The notes: generated from the sequence alone by a model not told the origin. A stretch of DNA of 64,000 nt from Intestinibacter bartlettii (GCF_018917435.1 NZ_JAHLOQ010000010.1:1-64000); one strand, 5' to 3'. Shown: positions 8,521-17,660, numbered from the stretch's first letter. Program-made: numbers and translations.

Positions 8521-9213
8521 TTATTTTACACAAATTAAATCCTTCATATTTTCAAACTTCTTTTCTCCTATTCCATTTACATTTTTAATTTCTTCTATGC
8601 TATTAAAATTCCCATTTTCTTCTCTATAGCTTAAAATTTTATTTGCTGTTGCTTCTCCTACTCCTGGTATCTTATCTAATTCATCTATAGTTGCCGTATT
8701 GATATTAATTTTATTACTTTCATTATTATTTGAATTTATATTGCTTTCATCAATTGTGTTGTTTGACGTATGTTGATTTTGCATTGTATTTGTTTCAATC
8801 TTTTCACCTTTTTTAGGTATTATGTAATGCATTTCATCCTCTAATTTCATAGCTAGGTTTATATTATTCATATCTGCCTCTTGAGTAACACCACCTAATT
8901 TTTCTACAGCTGTTGCTAGTCTTTGATCACTGCTTATAGTTACTACACCTGGGTTTTGAACTTCACCACTAATATATATTGTTATTTTTTTAGATGCTAT
9001 ATTTTTGTCTGTTGACTCCTCCTTTGATTCAGTAGTTTTAGCATTAAATTTGCTATCATTTAAATTTTCTTCAGTGCTCCCTTTGTCAGAAGATACATTA
9101 TCCGTTTCATTTAATACATAAATTTCGTCTGTAAAATATCCTTTAAATACTAAACTTCCTATAGAAATTAATGCAATTGTAATAAATATGATTATTTTTC
9201 TTTTATTATTCAT
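8521..9213 (-). CDS. ComEA-like membrane-anchored DNA-binding protein
   Basis: A 230-aa protein with an N-terminal membrane anchor (about residues 5-25) and a Ser/Thr/Glu/Asn-rich linker. An SLBB-type domain follows (ITIYISGEVQNPGVV onward), and a C-terminal pair of helix-hairpin-helix motifs is built around NINTATIDELDKIPGVGEA. ComEA proteins capture DNA at the outer face of the membrane for uptake through ComEC. No comEB or comEC is adjacent, so a competence role is family-based inference. The start ATG has AAGGAGG upstream, and the gene is divergent from the D,D-carboxypeptidase gene. Confidence 0.85.
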   Translation of the reverse strand: MNNKRKIIIFITIALISIGSLVFKGYFTDEIYVLNETDNVSSDKGSTEENLNDSKFNAKTTESKEESTDKNIASKKITIYISGEVQNPGVVTISSDQRLATAVEKLGGVTQEADMNNINLAMKLEDEMHYIIPKKGEKIETNTMQNQHTSNNTIDESNINSNNNESNKININTATIDELDKIPGVGEATANKILSYREENGNFNSIEEIKNVNGIGEKKFENMKDLICVK

Positions 9214-9250
9214 TTTTATTCCTCCTTATTATGGATTATTGCCAAAAATA

Positions 9251-9259
9251 TGTTATACT
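9251..9259 (+). promoter_or_regulatory. Extended -10 promoter element of the D,D-carboxypeptidase gene
   Basis: TGTTATACT lies 31 bases before the chosen ATG and inside the longer open frame that starts at 9231, which supports the shorter start. There is no convincing -35. Confidence 0.4.
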
Positions 9260-9290
9260 AAAATGTAAGTTTATAAATTGGAGGTCAAAA

Positions 9291-10676
9291 ATGAAAAAGA
9301 AGCTATCATACTTACTAGTATGTCTAATAACGGCCATGATGGTAATCAATTCTTGTCTTGTTGCTTTTGCCGATGAAACATATGATAAGGTTGACTTAAT
9401 ATCTAATTATGGAGTTGTTATCGATTATGAAACAGGAAAAGTACTAGGTGGAAAAAATATTGATTCAAAAGTTTATCCAGCATCAACTACTAAAATTTGG
9501 ACAGCTTATCTAGTAGTTAAAAATGCCAAAAATCTAGATGAACCTATTGAAATTACAGAACCTCCTGGAGTTGATGGTTCTAGTATGTATTTAGAAGTTG
9601 GGGAAATATTCACTGTTAGAGAATTATTGCAAGGTTTATTAATTCATTCTTCTAATGATGCTGCTGTTGTATTAGCCAAATATGTAAGCGGTTCAGTTGA
9701 AGAGTTTTCTAAATTGATGAATGAAGAAGCTAAAAAAGCTGGTGCATTAAATACTCACTTTAATAATCCTCATGGTTTACCAGATGAAAATCACTATACA
9801 ACACCATATGATATGGCTATGTTAGCAAGAAAAGCTATGAGTGAAAAACTTATACGTGAAATTGTAAACACAAAATCACTTACATTAAAAGAACAAGATT
9901 CTGCTAATAGCAAAGTTCATTTTTCACGTTATTTTACTAATACAAATTTATTTTTAACATCAAACGAGGATATGACTTATAGAGGTCAAACAGTTCCAAT
10001 TAAATATGATATTGTTGATGGTATAAAAACTGGTTATACAGATGATGCTGGTAGATGTTTATTAAGTAGTGCTGTTAAAAATGATATGAGAGTTATAGCA
10101 GCTGTTTTCAAAAGTCACGGTACTAATGTATATGTAGACTCAAGAACCTTATTAGATTACGGATTTGAAAATTATACTTCTAAAACAATTATTGATAAAG
10201 AAGATTATACAAAAACTAAAAGAGTACTTTTAACTAAAGAAAAAGAATTAATTTATCAGCCGAAATCAGGTTATAAGTTAATTATGAAAAATGGTGAATC
10301 TAGCTCTGCTGATTATTCTTATAAAGAAAAATTTGATTATAATTTACCAATTTATGAAGGTGATAAGGTAGGTACATTAGAAATTTACAATGGTAAAAAA
10401 TTAGAAAAAACCATTGATTTAGTATCTACTAATGAAATGCACAGTACTTTTGCATTTTTTACAGAAAGTAATTTCTTTAAAGTATTATTTAAGATAATAT
10501 TATTCTTAATCTTAGCATTTATAGTATTTATCGTTTATGTGATAATAAGAAAAAAATATAGAAAAAAAATAAAACGATTATCTCAAAAAAATAAAAAGAA
10601 AAATACTCAAGCTAAAAGAAAAAATACTCAGACAAAGAAAACTCAAAAAAGAAATGCACCAAAAAAGAAAAAATAA
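9291..10676 (+). CDS. Serine-type D-alanyl-D-alanine carboxypeptidase (S11, PBP5-like)
   Basis: A 461-aa low-molecular-weight penicillin-binding protein that trims the terminal D-Ala of peptidoglycan stems. A signal peptide spans about residues 1-27. The active-site SxxK is in YPASTTKIWT, SxN is in HSSNDAAVV, and KTG is in DGIKTGYTDDAG. A C-terminal domain precedes a membrane segment (about residues 405-428) and a very lysine-rich cytoplasmic tail. The frame is open from 9231, but GGAGG at 9280-9284 is placed for the ATG at 9291, which also starts the signal peptide. The cytoplasmic Lys/Arg tail beyond the membrane helix is an unusual addition compared with classic DacA. Confidence 0.92.
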   Translation: MKKKLSYLLVCLITAMMVINSCLVAFADETYDKVDLISNYGVVIDYETGKVLGGKNIDSKVYPASTTKIWTAYLVVKNAKNLDEPIEITEPPGVDGSSMYLEVGEIFTVRELLQGLLIHSSNDAAVVLAKYVSGSVEEFSKLMNEEAKKAGALNTHFNNPHGLPDENHYTTPYDMAMLARKAMSEKLIREIVNTKSLTLKEQDSANSKVHFSRYFTNTNLFLTSNEDMTYRGQTVPIKYDIVDGIKTGYTDDAGRCLLSSAVKNDMRVIAAVFKSHGTNVYVDSRTLLDYGFENYTSKTIIDKEDYTKTKRVLLTKEKELIYQPKSGYKLIMKNGESSSADYSYKEKFDYNLPIYEGDKVGTLEIYNGKKLEKTIDLVSTNEMHSTFAFFTESNFFKVLFKIILFLILAFIVFIVYVIIRKKYRKKIKRLSQKNKKKNTQAKRKNTQTKKTQKRNAPKKKK

Positions 10677-10691
10677 CATTTTTTCATAAAT

Positions 10692-10722
10692 AAAAGCTAT
10701 GCTTAATATAAGCATAGCTTTT
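10692..10722. terminator. Bidirectional terminator between the carboxypeptidase gene and argH
   Basis: AAAAGCTATGCTT (10692-10704) pairs perfectly with AAGCATAGCTTTT (10710-10722), between convergent genes. Confidence 0.9.
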
Positions 10723-10748
10723 ATTTATATTTTTAAATTTAATTTTTA

Positions 10749-12065
10749 TTATTTTAAATTTTTCTTAATTCCTTTTTCAATTATATTATTATAATCTATA
10801 AAATCATATATATCTTCTTCAAATACTGGACTGAATTTTAATAATTCATCTAATTCTAATTCTTCAATAGCTTTATCGTGATCTTCACAATATATAACTA
10901 TTTGTCCAACTATACTATGTGCATCTCTAAATGGTACGTTTTTATTAACTAAATAGTCAGCAACTTCTGTAGCATTTAAAAATCCGCCTTTAACAGCTTT
11001 TTTCATATTATCTTCTCTAACTTTTAAAGTTCCTATCATACCCTCCATGATTTGTATACACATTTCAAGAGTTTTTACGCTATCAAAGAATCCTTCTTTA
11101 TCTTCTTGCATATCTTTATTGTAAGCAAGTGGTATACCTTTCATTACAGTAAATAATGCAAATAAGTTTCCGTAAACTCTACCAGTTTTACCTCTTATAA
11201 GTTCTGCCCCATCAGGATTTTTCTTTTGTGGCATTATAGAACTTCCTGTAGTGAATAAATCATCCATTTCTATAAATTTAAATTCTTGAGAACTCCATAA
11301 TACTAGTTCTTCACTTAATCTACTTAAATGCATCATTATTATAGAAAAATCGCTCATAAGTTCAAGAAGGTAATCTCTATCACTTACACCATCCATAAAG
11401 TTGTCCATTGGTTTTTTGAACCCTAATCTTTGTGCAGTTATATTTCTGTCTATATTGTGAGTAGTTCCTGCTAATGCCCCACATCCTAAAGGTGATTCAT
11501 CTAATATTTCTAAAGCATTTTTTATTCTCTTTTCATCTCTATCAAACATATTGTAATATGCCATTAAATGATGTTTAAATGTAACTACTTGTGCTCTTTG
11601 TAAATGAGTATATCCCGGCATTATAACTGAATTATTGTCAGCTACTTCTTTTATTGTTTCTTTTAAGCTTGCAATATGACCTACCATATCATTTGCCTTT
11701 TCTCTTGCATATAATCTCATATCTACTGCAACTTGGTCATTTCTGCTACGAGCAGTGTGTAGCTTTTTACCTACATCCCCGATTCTTTGAATTAAGTTTA
11801 TTTCAACAAAACTGTGAATATCCTCATAATCACCGCTTAGAGGTAATTTACCAGATTCAATATCTTCTAATATACCTTGAAGACCTTCTGTTATTTGTTT
11901 TCCTTCTTCTTCTGTTAAAAGCCCTACTTGTACTTGCATATATACATGAGCTAAACTTCCCTCTATGTCTTTTTTATATAAAACACAGTCAAATCCAAAA
12001 GATTTATTGAATTCCTCCATTAATTTATTTTCGCCTTTTCTAAAACGGCCACCCCATAATTTCAT
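10749..12065 (-). CDS. argH: Argininosuccinate lyase
   Basis: A 438-aa fumarase/aspartase superfamily enzyme that splits argininosuccinate to arginine and fumarate. LWGGRF opens the protein, HTARSRNDQV and GYTHLQRAQ are present, and the superfamily signature GSSIMPQKKNPD is intact. A TTG three codons upstream is in frame, but AGGAGAGG is 10 bases before the ATG at 12065 and only 1 base before the TTG. argG, the usual partner, is not adjacent. The gene is single and ends at the shared terminator. Confidence 0.95.
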   Translation of the reverse strand: MKLWGGRFRKGENKLMEEFNKSFGFDCVLYKKDIEGSLAHVYMQVQVGLLTEEEGKQITEGLQGILEDIESGKLPLSGDYEDIHSFVEINLIQRIGDVGKKLHTARSRNDQVAVDMRLYAREKANDMVGHIASLKETIKEVADNNSVIMPGYTHLQRAQVVTFKHHLMAYYNMFDRDEKRIKNALEILDESPLGCGALAGTTHNIDRNITAQRLGFKKPMDNFMDGVSDRDYLLELMSDFSIIMMHLSRLSEELVLWSSQEFKFIEMDDLFTTGSSIMPQKKNPDGAELIRGKTGRVYGNLFALFTVMKGIPLAYNKDMQEDKEGFFDSVKTLEMCIQIMEGMIGTLKVREDNMKKAVKGGFLNATEVADYLVNKNVPFRDAHSIVGQIVIYCEDHDKAIEELELDELLKFSPVFEEDIYDFIDYNNIIEKGIKKNLK

Positions 12066-12138
12066 ATACTTCAATCCTCTCCTATTTTATAATGCATAAA
12101 AAATTTATTCTTATAATCTATTTCAAAATAATTATAAA

Positions 12139-12960
12139 CTATATTTCTAAAAATTTATAAAGTGCTTTTGCTACTCCGCTTTCTTCATTTGTAGAAGTAA
12201 CATAATTACCCTTTTCTTTTACTGCGTCATCTGCATTTCCCATAACTACACCCATTCCTGCAAATTGTAACATATCTATGTCGTTATAATTATCTCCAAA
12301 AGCAATAACCTCTTCTCTGTCTATTTTTAGATATTGTAACAAGGCCTTTAAAGCTTCTCCCTTATTAACGCCTTTATGCATAATTTCAACATTATTAAAC
12401 CAAGATGATGTAGTTTCAATATCTTCTATATCTTTTAGTTCTTCCTTAACTTTATTTAATTTATCTATATCGTGATCATCTATAGCAATAATTTTTAAGA
12501 TTTCATGTTTTTTTATTTCATCTTTTAAATCATCTCCAAAATGAATATTTATATCATCATTAAAGAAGTTTTTAAGCCTTTCTGCAGTTCTTTTTTGATC
12601 TTCTTTGCTAAGATTTTTACATATCATTGTATTTTCTGAATAAAGTTGATAATATACTTTATTTCTTTCAAATACATCTATTATTTTTAAACAGATCTCA
12701 TTTGGGATACTGTTTTTATATATAAGTTTATTTGTTTTGGTTTCTTTAATTATAGCCCCATTACATGCAATTAAAGGTGTATTTATATCTAGAAAATCAA
12801 AATGTTCTCTAGCTGAATTATAAATTCTACCGCTAGCTGGTACTATTTTTACACCTTTTTCTAGTGCTTTACTCAAAGCTATTTTATTTTCTTGTGTTAT
12901 TTTGTGATTATCTCCAAGTAGTGTTCCATCCATATCTGAAACGATCAATTTATATTCCAT
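12139..12960 (-). CDS. Cof-type HAD-IIB hydrolase
   Basis: A 273-aa cytoplasmic phosphatase of the Cof/YidA group. Motif I is SDMDGTLLGD (residues 8-17), with Asp9 as nucleophile and Asp11 as acid. Motif II is ASGR and motif IV is GDNYNDIDML near residue 220. The C2 cap domain between motifs II and III is of HAD-IIB size. Such enzymes remove phosphate from sugar phosphates, flavin or pyridoxal phosphates; the substrate cannot be read from sequence. It lies upstream of argH with a 73-base gap, so it may be co-transcribed. Confidence 0.88.
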   Translation of the reverse strand: MEYKLIVSDMDGTLLGDNHKITQENKIALSKALEKGVKIVPASGRIYNSAREHFDFLDINTPLIACNGAIIKETKTNKLIYKNSIPNEICLKIIDVFERNKVYYQLYSENTMICKNLSKEDQKRTAERLKNFFNDDINIHFGDDLKDEIKKHEILKIIAIDDHDIDKLNKVKEELKDIEDIETTSSWFNNVEIMHKGVNKGEALKALLQYLKIDREEVIAFGDNYNDIDMLQFAGMGVVMGNADDAVKEKGNYVTSTNEESGVAKALYKFLEI

Positions 12961-13093
12961 TTGAATTCCTCATTTGCATTTTTTCTTTATATTTCTTTAT
13001 CTTTACCCTAGGTATTATTATAACATAATAGTACCATTTTTTACATATTAATACATAAATAGTAATTTAAGCATAAATATACTGTTTTATAAT

Positions 13094-13132
13094 AAAAAAA
13101 ATACTGCCTTAACTTTATAGTTAAGACAGTAC
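13094..13132 (-). terminator. Terminator of ridA
   Basis: The stem 13101-13113 with 13120-13132 has one wobble or mismatch and a U-run on the minus strand. It begins directly after the ridA stop codon. Confidence 0.85.
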
Positions 13133-13137
13133 TTTTT

Positions 13138-13518
13138 TTATAATACTGCTATTAATTCTATTTCAACTTTTACGTCTCTTGGAAGTCTAGCAACTTCTAC
13201 ACAAGCTCTAGCAGGTTTGTTTTCTCCAAAGTATTCAGCATATACTTCATTTATTTGTGCAAATTCATTCATATCTTTTATGAATACTGTAGTTTTAACT
13301 ACATTTGAGAAATCTGCTCCAGCTTCTTTTAATATAGCTTGAAGATTTTTTAATGATTGAGCTGTTTGAGCTTTTACATCTCCTTCTACTATTTCCATTG
13401 TTTCAGGAACAAATGGAACTTGTCCTGATACGAATAATAAGTTTCCAGCTTTTACTGCTTGAGAATATGGTCCTATAGCTGCTGGCGCATTATCAGTATG
13501 TATTACTTTATTTGTCAT
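13138..13518 (-). CDS. ridA: RidA family 2-iminobutanoate/2-iminopropanoate deaminase
   Basis: A 126-aa YjgF/RidA trimer-forming protein that hydrolyses reactive enamine or imine intermediates made by PLP enzymes. The family core is present: [12 protein letters not shown] near the N-terminus, [10 protein letters not shown], and [18 protein letters not shown] with the catalytic arginine. Length is exactly that of the family. The start ATG has AGGAGGG upstream. It is monocistronic. Confidence 0.95.
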   Translation of the reverse strand: MTNKVIHTDNAPAAIGPYSQAVKAGNLLFVSGQVPFVPETMEIVEGDVKAQTAQSLKNLQAILKEAGADFSNVVKTTVFIKDMNEFAQINEVYAEYFGENKPARACVEVARLPRDVKVEIELIAVL

Positions 13519-13577
13519 TAAAAATACCCTCCTATAATCTACTCATAGTTTTATACAATTTTTTCTATTGCTACTTA

Positions 13578-13606
13578 ATAGTACATTATATTTATTTTTT
13601 AGTCAA
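13578..13606 (-). promoter_or_regulatory. Candidate ridA promoter
   Basis: On the minus strand TTGACT (13601-13606), a 17-base spacer and TACTAT (13578-13583). The -35 is good, the -10 is weak. Confidence 0.4.
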
Positions 13607-13702
13607 CCACTTGAAGTCATGGTATTATTTGTATATTTTTAATTTAGGAAATCACTTTCTCACAACTCCCTGCGCCTTCCTTTTATATATGTAATAAAAT
13701 CA

Positions 13703-14407
13703 TTAATAAATACTTAAATATTCTTCTAATGTAGTATTACCATCCTTTAATACATAACTTATATTTGTACCTACATATCTATAATGCCATGGTTCAAATT
13801 TATAGCCTGTTACATAAGATTTGCCCTTAGGATATCTCAAAATAAACCCATATTTATATGCATTATTTTTAAGCCATTCATACTCTTTTGTAAATTCAAA
13901 TTTATCTTTTACTGATGTTTGTGGATCTAATCCGTTTACATCAAATGCTAACCCTGTTTGGTGTTCGCTAAAACCAGGCTTTGCCGAAAAAGTATCTACA
14001 TCAGAATATGTTTTTTTATAGTTTTTATATAACCAGCTTTGTACATCATAACTTCTATATCTGCTAACTATATTTATAGATATCCCATCTTTTAATGCAT
14101 CTTGTTGCATATTATTGAAAGCATCTGTTGCTTCGTCAAATAACTTTTTATTATTTTTATATGTATAATCTTGGCCTAAACCATATTTTTTATTTACAAT
14201 TATAGTTCCCAACACATTGTATGCACCATTTTTATTTTTAGTTATTGTAGTTGTTTGTGCATTTACCTTTTCACTTGTTTCTGTATAAACTGTATTTTTT
14301 TTAGATTTTATACTTGTATATTGTTTTGCTTCAAATCCTGTAAAAATAGATATTACAAAAATAAATAAAAATAATATTATTATTTTTTTATCGTTTATTG
14401 TATCCAT
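13703..14407 (-). CDS. M15B D-alanyl-D-alanine carboxypeptidase (VanY/LdcB type)
   Basis: A 234-aa LAS-fold zinc peptidase acting on peptidoglycan stem peptides outside the cell. An N-terminal membrane segment (about residues 6-24) anchors it. The zinc and catalytic motifs are SRYRSYDVQ, SEHQTGLAFDV (His and Asp ligands) and EPWHYRYVG (catalytic Glu and third His). The frame is open to 14431, but that codon is TTG and TAGGAG sits correctly for the ATG at 14407. No van resistance genes are nearby, so ordinary wall metabolism is more likely than glycopeptide resistance. Confidence 0.9.
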   Translation of the reverse strand: MDTINDKKIIILFLFIFVISIFTGFEAKQYTSIKSKKNTVYTETSEKVNAQTTTITKNKNGAYNVLGTIIVNKKYGLGQDYTYKNNKKLFDEATDAFNNMQQDALKDGISINIVSRYRSYDVQSWLYKNYKKTYSDVDTFSAKPGFSEHQTGLAFDVNGLDPQTSVKDKFEFTKEYEWLKNNAYKYGFILRYPKGKSYVTGYKFEPWHYRYVGTNISYVLKDGNTTLEEYLSIY

Positions 14408-14517
14408 GTTATCACTCCTATTTATATACAATACTATTTTTTCCTTTTTTTACTGTATTAGGAGTATATCCATAAATCAAAATTTTATAACTATTTACAA
14501 GTCTTATTCTGTCAAAA

Positions 14518-14558
14518 AAAATAACTGGATGCTATTTTAAGCATTCCAGTTATTTTTT
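14518..14558 (-). terminator. Terminator of the SH3/3D-domain gene
   Basis: AATAACTGGATGC pairs with GCATTCCAGTTATT (one bulged base), followed by a U-run on the minus strand. Confidence 0.85.
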
Positions 14559-14583
14559 TAATTTATTACATAATAACTATATA

Positions 14584-15456
14584 TTATTTTAATATTTGAA
14601 TTTCTATACTTCTAACGCCCCAAGCATTACATTCAGATTCACTACCCATAAATATATCTATTTTATTTCCTTTTATTGCTCCACCACAGTCTTCTGCTGT
14701 ATAAACTCCACCAAGTGCTGGTATATAAACTTTTGTTCCATAAGGTATTACACTTGGGTCTACTGCTATTGTTCTTCCTACTTTAGGTATTGACCCTGTA
14801 GATGTTATTCCATCACCTGCATATGCAGTTGCACTTACAGTCATAGTTTTTACTACATTTGATGCTGCAGTTTGTGTAGTTGAAGTAGATGTTGCTTGTG
14901 ATGTAATTGAAGTTGTATTTGAAGTTTCTTTAGATACATTATATAAATCACTATAGTCATGTTCATTTTTAGCTTCAGTTTCTACATATTTTCCACATAC
15001 AAATCCTGTTTTTCCATCCTCTAATTCTATCTCATACCATCCATTTTCATCAGCTTTTATTATTTTAACCGTATCTTCTTTTGTTTTAGTTTCTACTATA
15101 TCATCAGATATAGAAGCCCCTTTTCTTACATTTAACTTATCTACTGTTACTTCTCCGTCTAAAGTTATATATTGTCCATTTGTCCATCCTGTTTTCCCAT
15201 CTTCCATTTCAATTTTATACCATCCATTTTTTATAGATACTAATGATATATCATCGTCTTTTATAAATGTACCTATTATATCATGTGAAGTTGATGGTCC
15301 ACTTCTAACGTTTAGTTTATCTACATTTACCATAGCTACTATTTCTTTTGTAGCTTCTTCATTACTACTATTGCTTTGCGCAAATACTGCTCCTGTGTTT
15401 AACATTGTAAGTATAGCCATTGTGGCGACTGTTGTCCTCTTAAAATTTTTAATCAT
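14584..15456 (-). CDS. Secreted cell-wall protein with two SH3b domains and a 3D domain
   Basis: A 290-aa exported protein. The signal peptide (about residues 1-27) ends near VFAQS. Two bacterial SH3 repeats follow, each with the VDKLNVR start and a GWYKIE or GWYEIE core, then a Ser/Thr linker, then a C-terminal 3D domain. That domain has SATAYAGDG, TIAVDPSVIPYGTKVYIP and AEDCGGAIKGNKIDIFM; its conserved aspartates are those of the lytic-transglycosylase-like barrel (MltA/YabE/Sps type). SH3b domains usually bind wall peptides, so this is probably a muralytic or spore-germination-type enzyme. AGGAGGG precedes the ATG at 15456. A longer frame to 15477 would put the ribosome site inside the gene. 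Confidence 0.88.
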   Translation of the reverse strand: MIKNFKRTTVATMAILTMLNTGAVFAQSNSSNEEATKEIVAMVNVDKLNVRSGPSTSHDIIGTFIKDDDISLVSIKNGWYKIEMEDGKTGWTNGQYITLDGEVTVDKLNVRKGASISDDIVETKTKEDTVKIIKADENGWYEIELEDGKTGFVCGKYVETEAKNEHDYSDLYNVSKETSNTTSITSQATSTSTTQTAASNVVKTMTVSATAYAGDGITSTGSIPKVGRTIAVDPSVIPYGTKVYIPALGGVYTAEDCGGAIKGNKIDIFMGSESECNAWGVRSIEIQILK

Positions 15457-15788
15457 AATGTTCCCTCCTGTATTCAAAAGTTACAATTTTGTTACTTTTT
15501 CTTTTGTTGATATTAATTATATTACAACTTTGTCATTTTTAAAATACTTTTTCAGCAAAAAACTATCTCCACCCCCCTCTTGCAAATGTAATTCCTTATA
15601 TAGTGCAATGCTACAAACTAGTATTTTCAACATATACAGGATTTTCATTTAATATACATCGATATTGCCATTTTCTATTTCCAAAAATTCAAGATTTTAT
15701 ACACATTGCATAATTATAGTAGAAAAGCATATATACGAGCATTTTAAAATTTACAATTTAGTTGTAATTTAAGTACATTATTTATAAG
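15457..15788. other. Long gap upstream of the SH3/3D gene
   Basis: No gene is apparent. Features are a G-run on the minus strand (15576-15585 region), an 8-base inverted pair AAAATACT (15541-15548) with AGTATTTT (15620-15627), a TATAAT on the minus strand near 15519, and a small hairpin TTACAATTTAGTTGTAA near 15751-15767. The more GC-varied block 15541-15712 looks different from plain AT-rich spacer and could be a repeated element or a structured leader. Confidence 0.3.
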
Positions 15789-15832
15789 AAAAAAGAGGCG
15801 GATATTATAAATTAATATCTGCCTCTTTTTTT
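15789..15832 (-). terminator. Terminator of mtnN
   Basis: AAAAAAGAGGCGGATATT pairs with AATATCTGCCTCTTTTTT (one wobble), with U-runs on both strands. Confidence 0.9.
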
Positions 15833-15871
15833 ATTTACAATTTATATAATTATTATCTATTATAAATAAAA

Positions 15872-16576
15872 TTATAATGCTCTTAACATTCTAAGTACTA
15901 TATCTTTAGAGTTTTCAGCTGCTTTGTCTACAAATTCTTCATATGTTACATCAGCACTTCCATCAGCTTTATCTGACATAGCTCTTATTATTACAAATGG
16001 TACATTATTAACTGTACAAGCATGAGCAATTGCTCCACCTTCCATTTCACCACAATAAGCTTTAAAGTCGTTATCAAGCTCTTCTTTCAATTCTTTTGAA
16101 CTTATGAATATATCTCCTGTAGCTACTCTTCCTTTAACTATTTTGAAGTCTCCACCTTTTGCTTGCTCTAAACTAGATTGATAAGCTGTCTCCATTAATT
16201 TTTCATCTGCCTTAAACACAGAGTTTTCCATTTGAGGTATTTGACCTTTTTTATATCCAAAAGGTGTTGCATCTACGTCATATTGTATTGCTTCTGTTGA
16301 TATTACTATATCATTTACATCTAATGATGAATGTATTGCTCCTGCAACTCCTGTATTAACAACAGCATCTACACCAAATTCACTTATTAATATTTGTGCA
16401 CATAATGCTGCATTTACTTTTCCTATTCCACATTGAACTAAAACAATATCTTTTCCTTCTAATTTACCTATATAGAATTTTAAGCTTGCCTTCTCTACTG
16501 TTTTTTCTATGTCCATCATTTGGATAAGAGTTCTTACTTCGTTATCCATTGCTCCAATTATTCCTATTTTTTTCAT
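15872..16576 (-). CDS. mtnN: 5'-methylthioadenosine/S-adenosylhomocysteine nucleosidase
   Basis: A 234-aa phosphorylase-like nucleosidase that cleaves adenine from MTA and SAH, feeding methionine salvage and the activated methyl cycle. Seen are IGIIGAMDNEV at the start (catalytic Glu in AMDNEV), NTGVAGAI, the substrate-binding EMEGGAIAHAC with the ribose-binding Glu, and RAMSDKADG containing the catalytic Asp. Length is standard. The start ATG has AGGAGG 6 bases away. It follows degV on the same strand, but a terminator hairpin separates them. Confidence 0.95.
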   Translation of the reverse strand: MKKIGIIGAMDNEVRTLIQMMDIEKTVEKASLKFYIGKLEGKDIVLVQCGIGKVNAALCAQILISEFGVDAVVNTGVAGAIHSSLDVNDIVISTEAIQYDVDATPFGYKKGQIPQMENSVFKADEKLMETAYQSSLEQAKGGDFKIVKGRVATGDIFISSKELKEELDNDFKAYCGEMEGGAIAHACTVNNVPFVIIRAMSDKADGSADVTYEEFVDKAAENSKDIVLRMLRAL

Positions 16577-16604
16577 ATGATCCTCCTAAGATTCTTATTT
16601 GTCT

Positions 16605-16633
16605 AAAAAAAATCGCTCTAATATAGAACGATT
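16605..16633 (-). terminator. Terminator of degV
   Basis: On the minus strand AATCGTTCTA pairs with TAGAGCGATT (one G-U) around a 3-base loop, followed by a U-run. Confidence 0.8.
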
Positions 16634-16692
16634 CCTTCATAATATATTTAATAAAAAAGATATTATACTGTCAATATCTTTCTTAAATTTCC

Positions 16693-17535
16693 TTATAATA
16701 CTGCTGCTAAAACTGCTCCTTCAGAAGTATATGTTCCCATTACAGGCCCTACTTCACTTATGTAAACTTCATCAAAATTATGTGTTTTTTCTATAGTAGC
16801 AAGTAATTTCTGTACTTTTTCTGGACAATTAGCATGCATCAAGCATAATATCTTACCTTTAGTATCTTCAATATTTGAGATTATATGACTCGCAACTTTT
16901 TTAATACTATTACTTTCTCCTCTAGCTTTATCTACAGGTTTAACAATGCCGTCTTTTATTTGTATTATAGCTTTAAAGTTTAATGCTCCAATTATTTTTC
17001 CTGCTAGTGGGCTTATTCTACCACCCTTTACTGCATTTTCTAGAGTTTCTAATGTTCCATAGAAAGAAATTGTATCTTTTACAGATTCTATAGTATTAAC
17101 TATTTCATCTATATTCTTACCTTCTGAAATCATCTTAGATGCCTTTATTAATAAAAGACCCGCACCTATGCTTCCAGTTTGAGAATCAATTACTCTGATA
17201 TCCTTTTCTGCATGCTCTGATAAATATAAATCTCTTGCAAGTACAGCACTATTATATGTTCCTGACAACTTAGAGCTTAATGCTATTACAATTATTTTTT
17301 CTTCTTCACATTGATACTCTTTAGAAAAACTTTCTGGAGATGGACAAAATGTTTTTGGCAATTCTGCGCTTTCTTTCATTTTAGCATAAAATGTTTTATT
17401 ATCTATATCAACTCCAGCAGTATAATGTTCTTCTCCAAAAGATACACCAAGTGGTACTACATTAATATTAAATTTGTTTAAAACTTCATCTGAAAGATCG
17501 CAAGAACCATCAGTTATAAGTTTAATTTTATCCAT
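16693..17535 (-). CDS. DegV family fatty-acid-binding protein (FakB-like)
   Basis: A 280-aa DegV-fold protein. Members such as FakB hold a single fatty acid that FakA phosphorylates to acyl phosphate for phospholipid synthesis. LITDGSCDLSDE opens the domain, the TFCPSPESF stretch corresponds to the head-group-binding TSQPS loop with substitutions, and the GTYNSA segment follows. Because that loop is altered, the ligand may not be a free fatty acid. It is transcribed away from a TetR gene and preceded by a sigma-A-like promoter with a perfect palindrome just downstream of it, so TetR repression is likely. An orphan FakA-like domain is encoded at 63176. Confidence 0.9.
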   Translation of the reverse strand: MDKIKLITDGSCDLSDEVLNKFNINVVPLGVSFGEEHYTAGVDIDNKTFYAKMKESAELPKTFCPSPESFSKEYQCEEEKIIVIALSSKLSGTYNSAVLARDLYLSEHAEKDIRVIDSQTGSIGAGLLLIKASKMISEGKNIDEIVNTIESVKDTISFYGTLETLENAVKGGRISPLAGKIIGALNFKAIIQIKDGIVKPVDKARGESNSIKKVASHIISNIEDTKGKILCLMHANCPEKVQKLLATIEKTHNFDEVYISEVGPVMGTYTSEGAVLAAVL

Positions 17536-17570
17536 TTTTCTTCCTCACTTACATATAATTATTTTTTCAG

Positions 17571-17586
17571 TCGGTCGAACGACCGA
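17571..17586. promoter_or_regulatory. TetR-type operator upstream of degV
   Basis: A perfect palindrome, TCGGTCG-AA-CGACCGA, strikingly GC-rich in AT-rich surroundings. It lies 15-30 bases downstream of the degV -10, where a bound repressor would block initiation or early elongation. The tetR gene is next to it. Confidence 0.8.
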
Positions 17587-17600
17587 TTTTCTATACTAAT

Positions 17601-17629
17601 ATTTTATTCTTTTATGTATTAAAAGTCAA
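17601..17629 (-). promoter_or_regulatory. degV promoter
   Basis: On the minus strand TTGACT (17624-17629), a 17-base spacer and TAAAAT (17601-17606). Confidence 0.75.
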
Positions 17630-17660
17630 TAAATTTAACAAAGTGTTTACATGACCCAAT

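Noticed and set aside
13703-14407. VanY-like protein as part of a vancomycin-resistance cluster
   Set aside because: No vanH, vanA/B/G, vanX or vanRS genes are nearby; ordinary murein carboxypeptidase is more likely.
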